From DATFDN01 sp963756545 (GTDB taxonomy: Bacteria > Pseudomonadota > Alphaproteobacteria > Acetobacterales > Acetobacteraceae): a stretch of 64,000 nucleotides of DNA. Shown here in pieces: positions 36,475 to 45,139 of this stretch; position 1 is the first letter of the stretch; the number at the start of each line of letters is the position of its first letter. Both the position numbers and the translations under genes were made by a program. The notes beneath the pieces were generated by a model, which had not been told where the DNA came from, searched no databases, and was given only the letters and a program-made list of their open reading frames with translations. The stretch lies in NCBI GenBank assembly GCA_963756545.1, contig CAVWNY010000008.1, positions 62,001 through 126,000 of the forward strand, written 5' to 3'.

Positions 36475-36597
36475 ATGGCCGCGCTCGCAACACTTTTCGT
36501 CGCCGGAGCCGCCCTTTTTATCGCCCTGCTCGGCAGCGTGCTCGTCGCCCCGCCTCCCGGACCAGAGCGCCCGGCGCGGAAAGGCTGGGGAAGCTGA
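36475..36597 (+). CDS. Small single-helix membrane protein (candidate)
   Basis: A 40-residue open frame too short for usual calls. Its N-terminal half is one hydrophobic helix (MAALATLFVAGAALFIALLG), followed by a Pro/Arg/Lys-rich tail (PPPGPERPARKGWGS). AAGGA sits 8 bases before the ATG at 36475; a second ATG at 36469 is too close to it. It lies alone between two minus-strand genes. It could be a real small membrane protein, but coding is supported only by the ribosome-binding site and composition. Confidence 0.5.
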   Translation: MAALATLFVAGAALFIALLGSVLVAPPPGPERPARKGWGS

Positions 36598-36690
36598 GGC
36601 AAGAACCCCCGTGGAGCGCCTCCGGCCTCGCCGCAGCCGCTTCTCTCAGGGCTCGCACATCCCCCGGATCCGCGCCCGGTACCGATTGGC

Positions 36691-37500
36691 CTAGATGGAT
36701 AGCGCCCGTCGGATATAGGCAGCCCTGCTCCCGCCAGCGGCACGCGATTCGTGGCTTTGATGCCGCGGCGGCTCCGGGCGCTGATCTTTCTTGGATTTGT
36801 CGCGGATCGGGCCGACATGCCGGTCGATCGTGGCGCGAATATTTCCCTTCACGATGGGCGGTATCGGTATTTTCGCGTCGATAGGAGCGTCGCCGTCGAA
36901 CCAGGCGCGGTGCCACCAGGTGCGCGACGCCGGATCGTGCCAGGTGAGATAGCCGCCTTTCAAGACCTGCCGCGGGGCTGTGATCGCGCCCTTGTAGCTG
37001 TAGGGCACGCTCTTCGTGGCGACCGGAGCGAAGAAATTCGGCGTGTAGAAGTCGGCGACGGTAACGCCGTTGACCTGGTAGCTTTCGTCCGGGCACGGAT
37101 CGCAGACCTCGACGAGGAACTTCACCCGTTGCGCCGGGTCCCGCGGTGACTGTCCCGCGACGAGGTGCCGCCCCCAGGGATCGGCAAGCATCTCCAGCAT
37201 TTCGTGGCTTGCCGTCAGGCTCCAGTCAGGGGTCAGCTTGACCAGCGCACAGGGTTCCCCGAGATCGTCCTCGTGATAGCCGGCCGCTTCCGGGCGATCC
37301 AGGTCGCTTTTGATGATGATGGGCCAGTAGTCGAGGGGCACATGCTCCAAGTCCGCAAAGGCGCTCACATTGGCCCGCACTCTCCAGATCGGCTCGAAAT
37401 CCCGCGTCACCTGCTTCTGCAGAGCCGCGGCCACCGCCGCGAGTTCGGCAAACTGCAACTCCGGTGCCTCGCTCACGAGGGCGATGTAGCGGCTGAGCAT
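36691..37500 (-). CDS. Zincin-like (HExxE) hypothetical protein
   Basis: A 269-residue cytoplasmic protein of unknown function. The stretch SLTASHEMLEMLADPWGR contains HExxE followed by a conserved Asp-Pro, a layout seen in HExxE/zincin-like peptidases (H and E of HEML, second E, then Asp). No signal peptide. Other striking features are LDYWPIIIKSD, a CDPCPDE pair of cysteines, and YQVNGVTVADFYTPNFF. The start at 37500 (MLSRYIALVS) has GGAGGAG eight bases upstream. It lies 32 bases downstream of the cyclase gene and is probably cotranscribed with it. Peptidase activity is inferred from the motif only. Confidence 0.7.
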   Translation of the reverse strand: MLSRYIALVSEAPELQFAELAAVAAALQKQVTRDFEPIWRVRANVSAFADLEHVPLDYWPIIIKSDLDRPEAAGYHEDDLGEPCALVKLTPDWSLTASHEMLEMLADPWGRHLVAGQSPRDPAQRVKFLVEVCDPCPDESYQVNGVTVADFYTPNFFAPVATKSVPYSYKGAITAPRQVLKGGYLTWHDPASRTWWHRAWFDGDAPIDAKIPIPPIVKGNIRATIDRHVGPIRDKSKKDQRPEPPRHQSHESRAAGGSRAAYIRRALSI

Positions 37501-37532
37501 CTTTCTCCTCCCGATCGGTAACGGAACATCCA

Positions 37533-40500
37533 CTATTGGCCCCGCGCCTGTAGCTGCCGGAGCAGCATGTGTGCCGAAGAGATATCCGGCAGCGCCGTGC
37601 CCTCCCTCATACGCGCGAGGACAGGCGCGAGCACGCGGGCGGCCTCCCCCTCGCGGGCGGAGGCGAGCAACCTTCTGGCTAGATCGGTTGCTGCCCGCAA
37701 CTCCCACCACAAGGCTCCCTGTTCGCGCGAGATCGCCAGACTCGCCGCGAGCAGGCGCATCGCTTCCACCGGATCGTCCGTCAGTCGCGCCTGCAACCGG
37801 GATATCTCGGCCTCGCACCAGCGCTCGCTCCTCGTCTGGACCAGCCGCTCGGCGCGCCGCAGCAGGCCGGCGGCATGCTCCCGATCACCCTGTGCCATGA
37901 ACAGCTCAGCCGTCGCCGCCATGTAGAAGGTCACGAAGAGAAATGCATGCTGCTCCTCGAAGCGGTCCAGTGTGTCCAGCAGCTCCTTGTGCAACGCGGG
38001 CTCGGCGGTAGTGTGCAATTCCGCCCAGGCGGCGAGAAAGGGAGCCTCGCGGACGCCGCGGAAGGTTTCGTACGCACGCTGACCGTCGAGGATCTGTCGA
38101 GAAAGTGCCTGGACCCGCGGAACATCGCGCCGCATCATGGCCTGCACGCATGCCCTCAAAAACGCTATAGCCACGCTGGGAGGATGGTTGAGCGCCTCGG
38201 CATGGCGCATGGCCGCATGGCTCGTCGCGGTCCCCAGGTCCGGCAGGCCAATGGTGGTCAGGCAGATCCCAAGCGCGGCGCAGACGGAGACCCTGATATC
38301 GCGCGTTGTCGCCATCCCGGGCTGATATTCCGCGAGCGCATCGTCTAAATCCTGGCGTGCCTCGGAAAAATGCCCGAGCAATAGTTGCGCGTAGCCGCTG
38401 GTCCGGCGGGCCAGGGCGACGGCCCGTCTGTTGCCGAGGCGATTGCCGAGCTCCAGCGTCTGCTCGGCGCAGTCGAGAACCTTGGCCAGATCAGAGTGCA
38501 CAATGTAGTAATTGGCCAAGCCATCATGCACTTGCAAAAGCTTTTCCGTTTCGCCGAGAGCGACACAGAGTTCCTGCGCATGCTCCATGTTCCGGCGCAC
38601 CTCTTCGTCCCCGGAACCGCGATGGTCGATGAGCGCGCGCCCGAGCTCGATCCTCAGCAGCAGTTCCTTGCTCTGGGCGGCCGGCCCGGCCGGGAGCTCG
38701 CCCACCTTCTGGAGTGCCTTGTGCAGATATCCGACAATTTCCGCCAGCGCGAAACGACCTGTCGCCCGCTGTACTGCCTTCAAGTAATAGTCGATGGATT
38801 TCTCCGGGGCGCCAGCCTGGCCGAAGTGGGCAGCCAGCAGCTCGGGAGCATTTGCGGCGGGGCCGGCGAGGTCACGCTCAAGCGCCTCCGCATAGCGCAG
38901 GTGCACGGCGCGGCGCCGGTCCCGCAGCATCGACGCATAGGCTACCTCCTGAACCAGCGCGTGACGGAAGACATACTGCCTGTTGGCTTCGTCCCCTGAC
39001 GGCGCCAGCAGGCCCGCCTGCATCAATTCTTGCACACCCTGCTCCAGCCGGGGGGCAGGAAGCCCCGAAACTTCCTGAAGCATCGCATGGGAGCATTCCC
39101 GGCCGATCACAGAGCTTGCCTGCGCGAGCACCCGTCCCGGGCCGAGCTCATCCAGCCGGGCCGCCAGCAGCGCATTGAGCGTTCGCGGCACCGTCTCCAC
39201 GGCGACCGGGGAGCCGAGCGCCGCCTCACCATCGCCATGCGCAGGCGCACGGCGGTTCAGGACGCTGCGCGTCAGCTCTTCCAGAAAAAGCGGAATGCCC
39301 GCGGCGCGCTCGACAAAGCGGGCGACGATATCATCCGCTATTCCGCGTTCTCCGGCGACATGCCGGATCAGTAGCTGCGAGTGCGCATGCTCCAGTCCGC
39401 CGAGCGTCTTCAGCGTGACCCAGGGATGCTCCGGGTACGCGAGCGAAGGCCGTGGTCGCCGGGAGCTGAGAAGAAATGCCGGGATACGCCCAACGGCCCC
39501 GATCAACGTCTCGACAAGCTCCGTGGTGGTCGGATCGGCCCAATGCAGGTCTTCCACCACGACCAGCGAGGGCGCCTTCGAAGCAAACCCCTCGATGTAG
39601 CGTTGGATAACCGCGAAGGTGAGCTCCTTCGCGCGCTGCGGGGTCGGGGGGCGCGCGGCGGCGGAGGACGCCGGAACGGACAGGAGATCGGCGAGCGCCC
39701 CAATCTCCTCGCCGGCGAAATTGCCTGACTCCGCAAGCAACGCCCGTAGCTTGCCCAGCTTCGCCTCGGGCAGATCGTCGCGGTGAAAGGCGGTCGCATT
39801 CTCGAAATGGCGGATCACGGGATAGAGCGGCGTGTCCTGGTGATGCGGGGAGCAGGCAAAGTGCAGCACGCGCCCGCCGGAGCCACCGAGGAGCGCCTCG
39901 AACTCGGCAATGATGCGGGATTTCCCCATTCCCGCCTCGCCCAGCAAAAAAAGGGCCTGGCCGTTGCCGCTTCGAACGTTCGCCCAGAGGCGATGCAGCA
40001 GCGCGATCTCCTCGAACCGACCTACCAACGGCACGCGGTTCCCGTGCAGTGCGTCGAAGCGGTTTTCGATGCGGCTTTCCCGCAGCAGGGCCCATACCGG
40101 GACGGGTGACGGAAAGCCCTTCAGTTGCTGTGCGCCGAGGCTGGTTTGCTCGAACATCTCTCCGACCAGCCGATGCGTGAGGTCATCGATGACCAGCATG
40201 TCCGGCTCGGCCAGCGTCTGCAAACGCGCGGCGAGATTCGGGGTATCTCCGACCACCGACCATTCGAGCGACGGGCCGGACCCGATCAGATCGCCCGCGA
40301 TCACAAGGCCCGTCGCGATGCCGACGCGCGTGCGGAGCGTGCCCGCCGGACCGGCCAGCGTCGGCAGGTCGCGCACCGCCTGGATGAAAGCCATTCCGGC
40401 GCGCACCGCGCGTTCGGCGTCGGTTTCCTGGGCGCGGGGGAAGCCGAACAGGGCGAGGACCCCATCGCCCATGAGGCGCGTGACCAGCCCGCCATGACGC

Positions 40501-40838
40501 ACGATGATCGCGGTGACGCAGCTTCGCCACGCATCCACGACCTGCTTGAGGTCCTCGGGGTCCAGCCGAGCGCCGAGTGCGGTCGAGCCGACCAGATCGG
40601 CGAACATGACACTGAGCTGCCGCCGCTCCGCCTCTGCGCCCGACGGAAGCAAGGGCGCGACAACTTCGCCTTGTCGGGAAGCCATGGGATTTCCGGTGCT
40701 GCCGCACGCGCTGCAGAATCGGCTGCCAGGCGCGTTCCTCTCTCCACAGGACCGGCAAAGCCAGGAAAGCGGCGTCCCGCAGGAGCTGCAGAACCTATGT
40801 TCACTCGCGACCGGCGCCACGCACTGCGGGCAAAACAT
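37533..40838 (-). CDS. Class III adenylate/guanylate cyclase with AAA-type ATPase and TPR regions
   Basis: A 1101-residue signalling protein. Two zinc ribbons open it (C3, C6, C17, C20; C28, C31, C42, C45). The cyclase domain (about 72-235) has FADLVGSTALG (metal Asp D81), MGDGVLALFGFP (D125) and WSVVGDTPNLAARLQ with the NxxxR transition-state pair. A STAND-like ATPase follows with Walker A GEAGMGKSR and Walker B LVVVEDLHWADPT. The C-terminal half is helical repeats (TPR-like; many AL/YA and LGN repeats). This layout is common in Rhizobiales and Bradyrhizobium-type signalling. It is likely to produce cAMP when a signal reaches the C-terminal part. The start at 40838 (MFCPQC) is used because the zinc ribbon begins there. 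It is followed by the zincin-like gene. Confidence 0.93.
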   Translation of the reverse strand: MFCPQCVAPVASEHRFCSSCGTPLSWLCRSCGERNAPGSRFCSACGSTGNPMASRQGEVVAPLLPSGAEAERRQLSVMFADLVGSTALGARLDPEDLKQVVDAWRSCVTAIIVRHGGLVTRLMGDGVLALFGFPRAQETDAERAVRAGMAFIQAVRDLPTLAGPAGTLRTRVGIATGLVIAGDLIGSGPSLEWSVVGDTPNLAARLQTLAEPDMLVIDDLTHRLVGEMFEQTSLGAQQLKGFPSPVPVWALLRESRIENRFDALHGNRVPLVGRFEEIALLHRLWANVRSGNGQALFLLGEAGMGKSRIIAEFEALLGGSGGRVLHFACSPHHQDTPLYPVIRHFENATAFHRDDLPEAKLGKLRALLAESGNFAGEEIGALADLLSVPASSAAARPPTPQRAKELTFAVIQRYIEGFASKAPSLVVVEDLHWADPTTTELVETLIGAVGRIPAFLLSSRRPRPSLAYPEHPWVTLKTLGGLEHAHSQLLIRHVAGERGIADDIVARFVERAAGIPLFLEELTRSVLNRRAPAHGDGEAALGSPVAVETVPRTLNALLAARLDELGPGRVLAQASSVIGRECSHAMLQEVSGLPAPRLEQGVQELMQAGLLAPSGDEANRQYVFRHALVQEVAYASMLRDRRRAVHLRYAEALERDLAGPAANAPELLAAHFGQAGAPEKSIDYYLKAVQRATGRFALAEIVGYLHKALQKVGELPAGPAAQSKELLLRIELGRALIDHRGSGDEEVRRNMEHAQELCVALGETEKLLQVHDGLANYYIVHSDLAKVLDCAEQTLELGNRLGNRRAVALARRTSGYAQLLLGHFSEARQDLDDALAEYQPGMATTRDIRVSVCAALGICLTTIGLPDLGTATSHAAMRHAEALNHPPSVAIAFLRACVQAMMRRDVPRVQALSRQILDGQRAYETFRGVREAPFLAAWAELHTTAEPALHKELLDTLDRFEEQHAFLFVTFYMAATAELFMAQGDREHAAGLLRRAERLVQTRSERWCEAEISRLQARLTDDPVEAMRLLAASLAISREQGALWWELRAATDLARRLLASAREGEAARVLAPVLARMREGTALPDISSAHMLLRQLQARGQ

Positions 40839-41086
40839 CCATCGGCCTCCCGCCGGACCAGAGGTTTGCGCGCCCGTTTCAGCCCGTCGCGGAGCCACGA
40901 GAGCCTTGGGATGATCTCATGCCACCCGATATGTTAAGTTGCAGCAGGGGTGATTATCATCACATCCCGGATAGCACCGCATGTTGCCGGACTCGCGCTG
41001 CTGCCGACTGTGCGAGTGTCGCCAGTCAAGAGCAAGGGGGCGCCGGTCGCCTCCAGGCCAGCAACATCCATTTGGAGGAGACAGTC

Positions 41087-41281
41087 ATGCGACCCCTGAA
41101 CCCCCCATCGTCGAAGACCCATGGAATTATCCACACTGTACGCGTCTCGCGCGAGAACCTGGAACAGGTCGCCGATCAGCTCGGGATTCCAGAGCAAGCG
41201 AAACAATGGATTCAACCGGGGCACCAGCTTCACATTGTGCGCGAAGCCGACGAATCGGAGCTGGACAGGAACAAGGAATGA
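41087..41281 (+). CDS. Small hypothetical protein (64 residues)
   Basis: A 64-residue protein with no recognised family. SSKTHGIIHTVRVSRENLEQVADQLGI and KQWIQPGHQLHIVREADESEL suggest a small beta-alpha-beta fold, somewhat like an antitoxin or an LysM-type small domain, but I do not assign it. GGAGGAG is perfectly placed 6-8 bases before the ATG. Its stop overlaps the start of the P-loop gene (ATGA), so the two are translationally coupled and probably act together. Confidence 0.7.
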   Translation: MRPLNPPSSKTHGIIHTVRVSRENLEQVADQLGIPEQAKQWIQPGHQLHIVREADESELDRNKE

Positions 41282-42291
41282 CCCATGCCCCACCTGGCGG
41301 GATCCTGCCCGTCGGGTGCAAACAGCTTTCAGTGCTGCGGCGGATGGGCGATCTTGGCGGCGCTCGCTGGGTTGCAAACCCCGGCGATGAGGGCATGGCG
41401 GGGGTGTTCCGCCTCTCTCAAGTCGCCACGCCCGTCATGGTCGAAGCCACCTCGGGCCGGACCATGACACTTGTGCCCGGCGACCTGTTCCTCGCAAGCC
41501 CCGGCAACCGTGAGCCGGTTCGCTGGGTGACTGGGGGGGTGCCGGAGGGCGGGCTGGTTCCGGGGGACGACTACTGTCTGCTCGCCGAAAGCGGCGTCGT
41601 CGGAAAGCTCCTTGCCGATTCCCCATCCGTCAGCGGAGGGCTGGCGCAAGTCACCTATCTCGGCGCCGTGCTTGGCGAGAACGGGCAGTCGGTGCGGCTG
41701 AAGGACTTCATCGCACGCCCGCCGGCTGATGTCGGCGATGCCGGAGCGCCCGCCTATCTTGTGCTTGGCACCTCGGCCGAAGTCGGCAAGACCGCTGCCG
41801 GACTGATGCTCCTCAGAAGCTTGAGGGAGCGCGGCCATGACGATGTCGTGGTTCTGAAGGCGACGGGGACCAGCTCGATGGCCGAGGTGGACCTCTATCG
41901 TGATTTCGGCGCCGCGCAGGTGTTCGACTGCGCCGACTTTGGCGTTCCCGCGACATTTCCGTGCGGCCGTCCGGATGCCGCCGAGATATTCGGTCCGGCG
42001 CTCGATCTCTGCTTCTCGCTGCCCGCCGATGCCGTGCTCATCGAGTGCGGGGGCGACTTCTTGGACACTTGCGTGCCCGAGTTCCTGCAATGCCTGCTTG
42101 CGCGGCGGTCTCGGCCCACGACGATCCTGGCAGCATCCGACGTTGCCGGGGCTGCCGGCGCGAAGACCGCGCTTGCGGCCATGGGCGTTGTGGTGAAGCT
42201 GATTACCGGCCCCTGCACCGACACCGAGACCGCGCGCAGGCGTGTCGAAACCGCGTGCGGAACAGCGGCACGAAATATGCGCGTGCTTTGA
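41278..42291 (+). CDS. P-loop NTPase of the dethiobiotin synthetase-like/DUF1611-like type
   Basis: A 337-residue cytoplasmic protein. The N-terminal ~150 residues have no known fold; the C-terminal part is a P-loop domain: LVLGTSAEVGKTAAGLMLLRSL (Walker A-like), VVVLKATGTSSMAEVDLYRDFGAAQVFDC, and IECGGDFLDTCVPEFLQCLLARRSRPTTILAASDVAGA. The lysine after GTSAEVGK and the ATGT loop look like BioD/CobQ-type enzymes that amidate or carboxylate carboxylates, and the whole reminds of DUF1611. It starts inside the stop of the preceding small gene. The function is unknown. Confidence 0.75.
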   Translation: MTHAPPGGILPVGCKQLSVLRRMGDLGGARWVANPGDEGMAGVFRLSQVATPVMVEATSGRTMTLVPGDLFLASPGNREPVRWVTGGVPEGGLVPGDDYCLLAESGVVGKLLADSPSVSGGLAQVTYLGAVLGENGQSVRLKDFIARPPADVGDAGAPAYLVLGTSAEVGKTAAGLMLLRSLRERGHDDVVVLKATGTSSMAEVDLYRDFGAAQVFDCADFGVPATFPCGRPDAAEIFGPALDLCFSLPADAVLIECGGDFLDTCVPEFLQCLLARRSRPTTILAASDVAGAAGAKTALAAMGVVVKLITGPCTDTETARRRVETACGTAARNMRVL

Positions 42292-42318
42292 GGCCTGGTG
42301 CCTCGCGACACGCTCGCC

Positions 42319-42345
42319 GCGGCCGGGAAGCCAAGTCCCGGCCGC
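42319..42345. terminator. Convergent hairpin between the P-loop gene and the repeat-protein gene
   Basis: A perfect 10-bp GC-rich stem GCGGCCGGGA / TCCCGGCCGC with a 7-base loop in the 69-base gap between two convergent genes. There is no T-run, so it is a weak or Rho-assisted terminator candidate. Confidence 0.5.
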
Positions 42346-42360
42346 TGCGATCGTAACGGA

Positions 42361-42780
42361 TCAGTCGCAGGGGACGGCGGCCGAAGCCTGCTCCTGATCG
42401 GCCTTGACGGCCTGGCCGGGGGCGGTGGCCTGCTCCTGATCCGCCTTGACGGCCTGGCCGGGGGCGGAGGCCTGCTCCTGATCTGCCTTGACGGCCTGGC
42501 CGGGGGCGGAGGCCTGCTCCTGATCTGCCTTGACGGCCTGGCCGGGGGCGGAGGCCTGCTCCTGATCGGCCTTGCTTGCCTGGCCGGGGGTGGTGGCCTG
42601 CTCCTGATCGGCCTTGCTCGCCTGGCCGGGGGTGGTGGCCTGCTCCTGGTCGGCTTTCGCCGAGCTGTTGACACCGGCCGTCTTGATGCACCCGGGCGCG
42701 GCAAACGCTGCCGGAGCGGCCGACAGCGCAACGCCGAGGCTGATGGCCAGGACGACGGTGCCACGATATAGATTGCTCAT
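42361..42780 (-). CDS. Secreted 14-residue-repeat protein
   Basis: A 139-residue exported protein. Signal peptide MSNLYRGTVVLAISLGVALSAAPAAFA, one Cys just after it (C31 in GCIKTAG), then six full and one partial copies of a 14-residue unit KADQEQA(S/T)(A/T)PGQA(V/S), and a second Cys in the C-terminal AVPCD. The unit is acidic/basic/glutamine-rich and should be soluble and disordered or an extended helix. The two Cys at the ends could form one disulfide bridging the repeat tract. GAGGAGAGGAAT precedes the ATG. No known family is recognised. Confidence 0.8.
   Translation of the reverse strand: MSNLYRGTVVLAISLGVALSAAPAAFAAPGCIKTAGVNSSAKADQEQATTPGQASKADQEQATTPGQASKADQEQASAPGQAVKADQEQASAPGQAVKADQEQASAPGQAVKADQEQATAPGQAVKADQEQASAAVPCD
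42379..42657 (-). repeat. 42-bp coding tandem repeat (6.6 units)
   Basis: Within the repeat-protein gene the DNA itself is tandemly repeated: six 42-bp units from 42657 down to 42406, each encoding KADQEQA..PGQA., plus a partial unit 42405-42379. Units 3, 4 and 5 encode identical residues, and the first two share a TT-to-SA difference. The copies touch each other with no spacers, so this is not CRISPR. Such arrays change length by slippage. Confidence 0.9.
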
Positions 42781-42890
42781 ATTCCTCTCCTCGGTCGCTC
42801 GCCGCATCTCGCGCGGCAAGGGTTACATGGCACGGGAAATCGCGTTTCTCTCTGAAACATTTCACAGCCTCGCGTTCGCCGCGGCCGGCC

Positions 42891-43592
42891 TCAGTGGCGG
42901 ACCTCGCGTCCACTTGGCCCTTGTTCGGCGATGCGCTTGCCCAGCTGCTGCTCCAGCATCCCCAGGGTATCGAACAGGCGCCTCGTCGCGAGCTGCATGA
43001 AGTAGAAGCCGAAATCCGGGTTCTGAAAGAAGAGCTCGTGGACCTGGTCGTAGCCGATCGAGAGGACATCGCCTTCGTCCACGCATTCCACGGATCGGGT
43101 GCGGAGCCCCTCCGGCGACAGCAGACCAAGCTCCCCCACGAACTCGCCGGGCATGAGCCGAATTCCCAACTCCGGAATCTGAAAGCATCCCGAGACGATG
43201 TAGTAGAGGCGGTCCGCGACCTCGCCTTTGGCGACCAGGCGCTGGCCGCGGCGGCAATGCCCTCGCCGCATGTAGGGCTCAAGCCAGCCGATTGCCCGAT
43301 CGCCGCCGGCGGCCGCGCGCACGCGGCGGACCAGCTTCAGCATCTGCGCGAGCCGCAGCAGGTTGAGCGGCAGCAGGGCGGCATTCAGGGCGAGCATCGG
43401 ATACTGCCCATCGGCATAGGCGTAGATGACGAGGCATACGTTGCTCCCCGCGCTCAGTGCTCGGAGCGGGATCATCGTGCGGGTGAGGAACGAGGCGACG
43501 ATGAGCAGGGCGCCGAGATAGCCGGGGGCCTCACGCCAGAAGGGCCCTGGCGGGTAATGGAACGCCGCCCAGTGGGCTGTCCAATGGATCAT
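42891..43592 (-). CDS. Membrane protein with cytoplasmic cyclic-nucleotide-binding domain (Popeye-like layout)
   Basis: A 233-residue protein. The N-terminal part has about three hydrophobic helices (GYLGALLIVASFL, LRALSAGSNVCLVIYAYA, LALNAALLPLNLLRLAQML) and the C-terminal part is a cNMP-binding jelly roll with GQRLVAKGEVADRLYYIVSG, LMPGEFVGELGLLSPEGLRTRSVECVDEG. The phosphate-binding cassette is FVGELGLLSPEGLRTRS, so nucleotide binding is plausible. This membrane-helices-plus-cNMP order recalls animal Popeye proteins and their bacterial relatives. It lies 2 kb from the class III cyclase. Confidence 0.85.
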   Translation of the reverse strand: MIHWTAHWAAFHYPPGPFWREAPGYLGALLIVASFLTRTMIPLRALSAGSNVCLVIYAYADGQYPMLALNAALLPLNLLRLAQMLKLVRRVRAAAGGDRAIGWLEPYMRRGHCRRGQRLVAKGEVADRLYYIVSGCFQIPELGIRLMPGEFVGELGLLSPEGLRTRSVECVDEGDVLSIGYDQVHELFFQNPDFGFYFMQLATRRLFDTLGMLEQQLGKRIAEQGPSGREVRH

Positions 43593-43732
43593 CGTCCCTC
43601 CGCCATCCTTGCGTCGAAGGCCAAGGCGCTGTTGCGTTTTAAGCGGTCCCGTTCTTCACTGAAATGCAATCAGTCCCGCGCGGCCTCTGGGTCGGACCCT
43701 GCGTGCGGGGAATGCAGCGGAGGACCACGATC

Positions 43733-45139
43733 ATGCCCCGCCCGGGTCTGCGCGCCCTTGTCCTTTCGGTCGTTGTCATCGCGGCCATGATGCCGCCCTT
43801 GCCGACCACGGGCAACGCCGAATCCCTGCGCGACCTGCTCCCGTTCGGGCGCAGCCACCGGATCGCCCAGCTGCTGACAACTGTGGTGAACACCTACGCG
43901 CATAAGCTCGTCGAGCCTCCGGCCGGTTCGCCGGGGACCGCCGAACCCCAGCGGAAGGCGTTCTTCGGGTCTGGCTTCATTATCGACCCATCCGGCCTGA
44001 TCGTGACCAACCAGCACGTCGTGGATAACGCCGTTGACATCTCCGTCACCCTGTCGGACGGAACGGTGCTGCCCGCCCGGCTGCTCGGCACCGGCGGTGC
44101 GATCGACATCGCGGTGCTGGAGGTCACGCCTCCCAGAAGATTGCCCTCGGTGACGTGGGGCAACAGCGACGACGTGCGGATCGGCGATCAGGTGCTGGCC
44201 GTGGGCAATCCGCTCGGCATCGGCGAATCGGTCAGTTCCGGGATCATCAGCGCCAAGAACCGCGACATCATGGACAGCCCCTTCGACGACTATATCCAGA
44301 CCGACGCCGCGATCAATCACGGCAATTCCGGCGGGCCCTTGTTCAATATGCGCGGCCAGGTGATCGGCGTTGACACCGCGCTCGAGACCCCGTCGGACAA
44401 GGGAGGCTCGGTGGGGGTCGGATTTGCGATCCCCGGCAACGATGCGCGCGTCGTCGCCAACGAGTTGCTGCGCTACGGGCGCCTACGGCTGGGGTGGATC
44501 GGCGTGCGTGCGCAGGACCTGACGCCGAACATCGCGGATGCCCTGGCGGTGCCGGTGCCCTACGGGGCGATCGTGGTCGGACTCGACCCGGGCGGGCCGG
44601 CTTCCCGAGGAGGCCTGCAGGTCGGGGACGTCATCCTCAGGTTCGGCCGCCAGGCTCCGAGGGACGCGCGGGCGCTGGCACGGATCGTTGCCGGTACCAG
44701 CATCGGGAGCGATATCCCCGTTACTATCTGGCGCGACGGGAAGCAGGCGACGTTGTCCGCCATCGTGGCCGAATGGCCACGAGACCAGGCTGCGTCAGGC
44801 AAATCCGGAACGCAGCTTGTTGCGTCGTCCATCGACGCACCGGACCTGGGCCTGAAAACCGCGGCCATTTCCGACAAAACACGCGCGAAATACAGGCTCG
44901 CGCCGGGCCAGGTGGGGGTCGTGATCACCGAGGTTGCTCCGGGAACCGCCGCCGATGAAGCCGGGCTCTCCGCGGGCGACGTGATCGTGCGGGTGCAGCA
45001 GGCAGCGGTAGCGACTCCCGGCGAGGTGCGCGCCCAGTTCGACCAGGCGCGCGCGATGAAGCGCCATCACGTGGTGGTGCTCGTGCAAGAGCACGCAGGC
45101 CTGCGCTGGGCGCCGCTGTTTGTCGGGACCGCGCCCTAG
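43733..45139 (+). CDS. DegP/HtrA-family serine protease with two PDZ domains
   Basis: A 468-residue periplasmic protease-chaperone. An N-terminal signal or anchor (LRALVLSVVVIAAMMPPLP) precedes the trypsin-like domain with triad H95 (VTNQHVVD), D125 (GGAIDIAVLEV) and S199 (NHGNSGGPLF). Two PDZ domains follow (about 255-345, IGVRAQDLTPNIADAL and GLDPGGPASRGGLQVGDVI; and about 375-465, GVVITEVAPGTAADEAGLSAGDVI). The start at 43733 has GGAGG nine bases upstream. It degrades or refolds misfolded envelope proteins under stress. Confidence 0.95.
   Translation: MPRPGLRALVLSVVVIAAMMPPLPTTGNAESLRDLLPFGRSHRIAQLLTTVVNTYAHKLVEPPAGSPGTAEPQRKAFFGSGFIIDPSGLIVTNQHVVDNAVDISVTLSDGTVLPARLLGTGGAIDIAVLEVTPPRRLPSVTWGNSDDVRIGDQVLAVGNPLGIGESVSSGIISAKNRDIMDSPFDDYIQTDAAINHGNSGGPLFNMRGQVIGVDTALETPSDKGGSVGVGFAIPGNDARVVANELLRYGRLRLGWIGVRAQDLTPNIADALAVPVPYGAIVVGLDPGGPASRGGLQVGDVILRFGRQAPRDARALARIVAGTSIGSDIPVTIWRDGKQATLSAIVAEWPRDQAASGKSGTQLVASSIDAPDLGLKTAAISDKTRAKYRLAPGQVGVVITEVAPGTAADEAGLSAGDVIVRVQQAAVATPGEVRAQFDQARAMKRHHVVVLVQEHAGLRWAPLFVGTAP

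Noticed and set aside
42379..42657. CRISPR-like array
   Set aside because: The 42-bp copies are directly adjacent with no spacers and keep a coding frame, so this is a coding tandem repeat.
42298..42771. Plus-strand open frame with repeated GLDGLAGGGGLLLI units
   Set aside because: It is the mirror of the 42-bp repeats of the minus-strand gene. The minus frame has a signal peptide, a ribosome-binding site and a sensible start, while this one does not.
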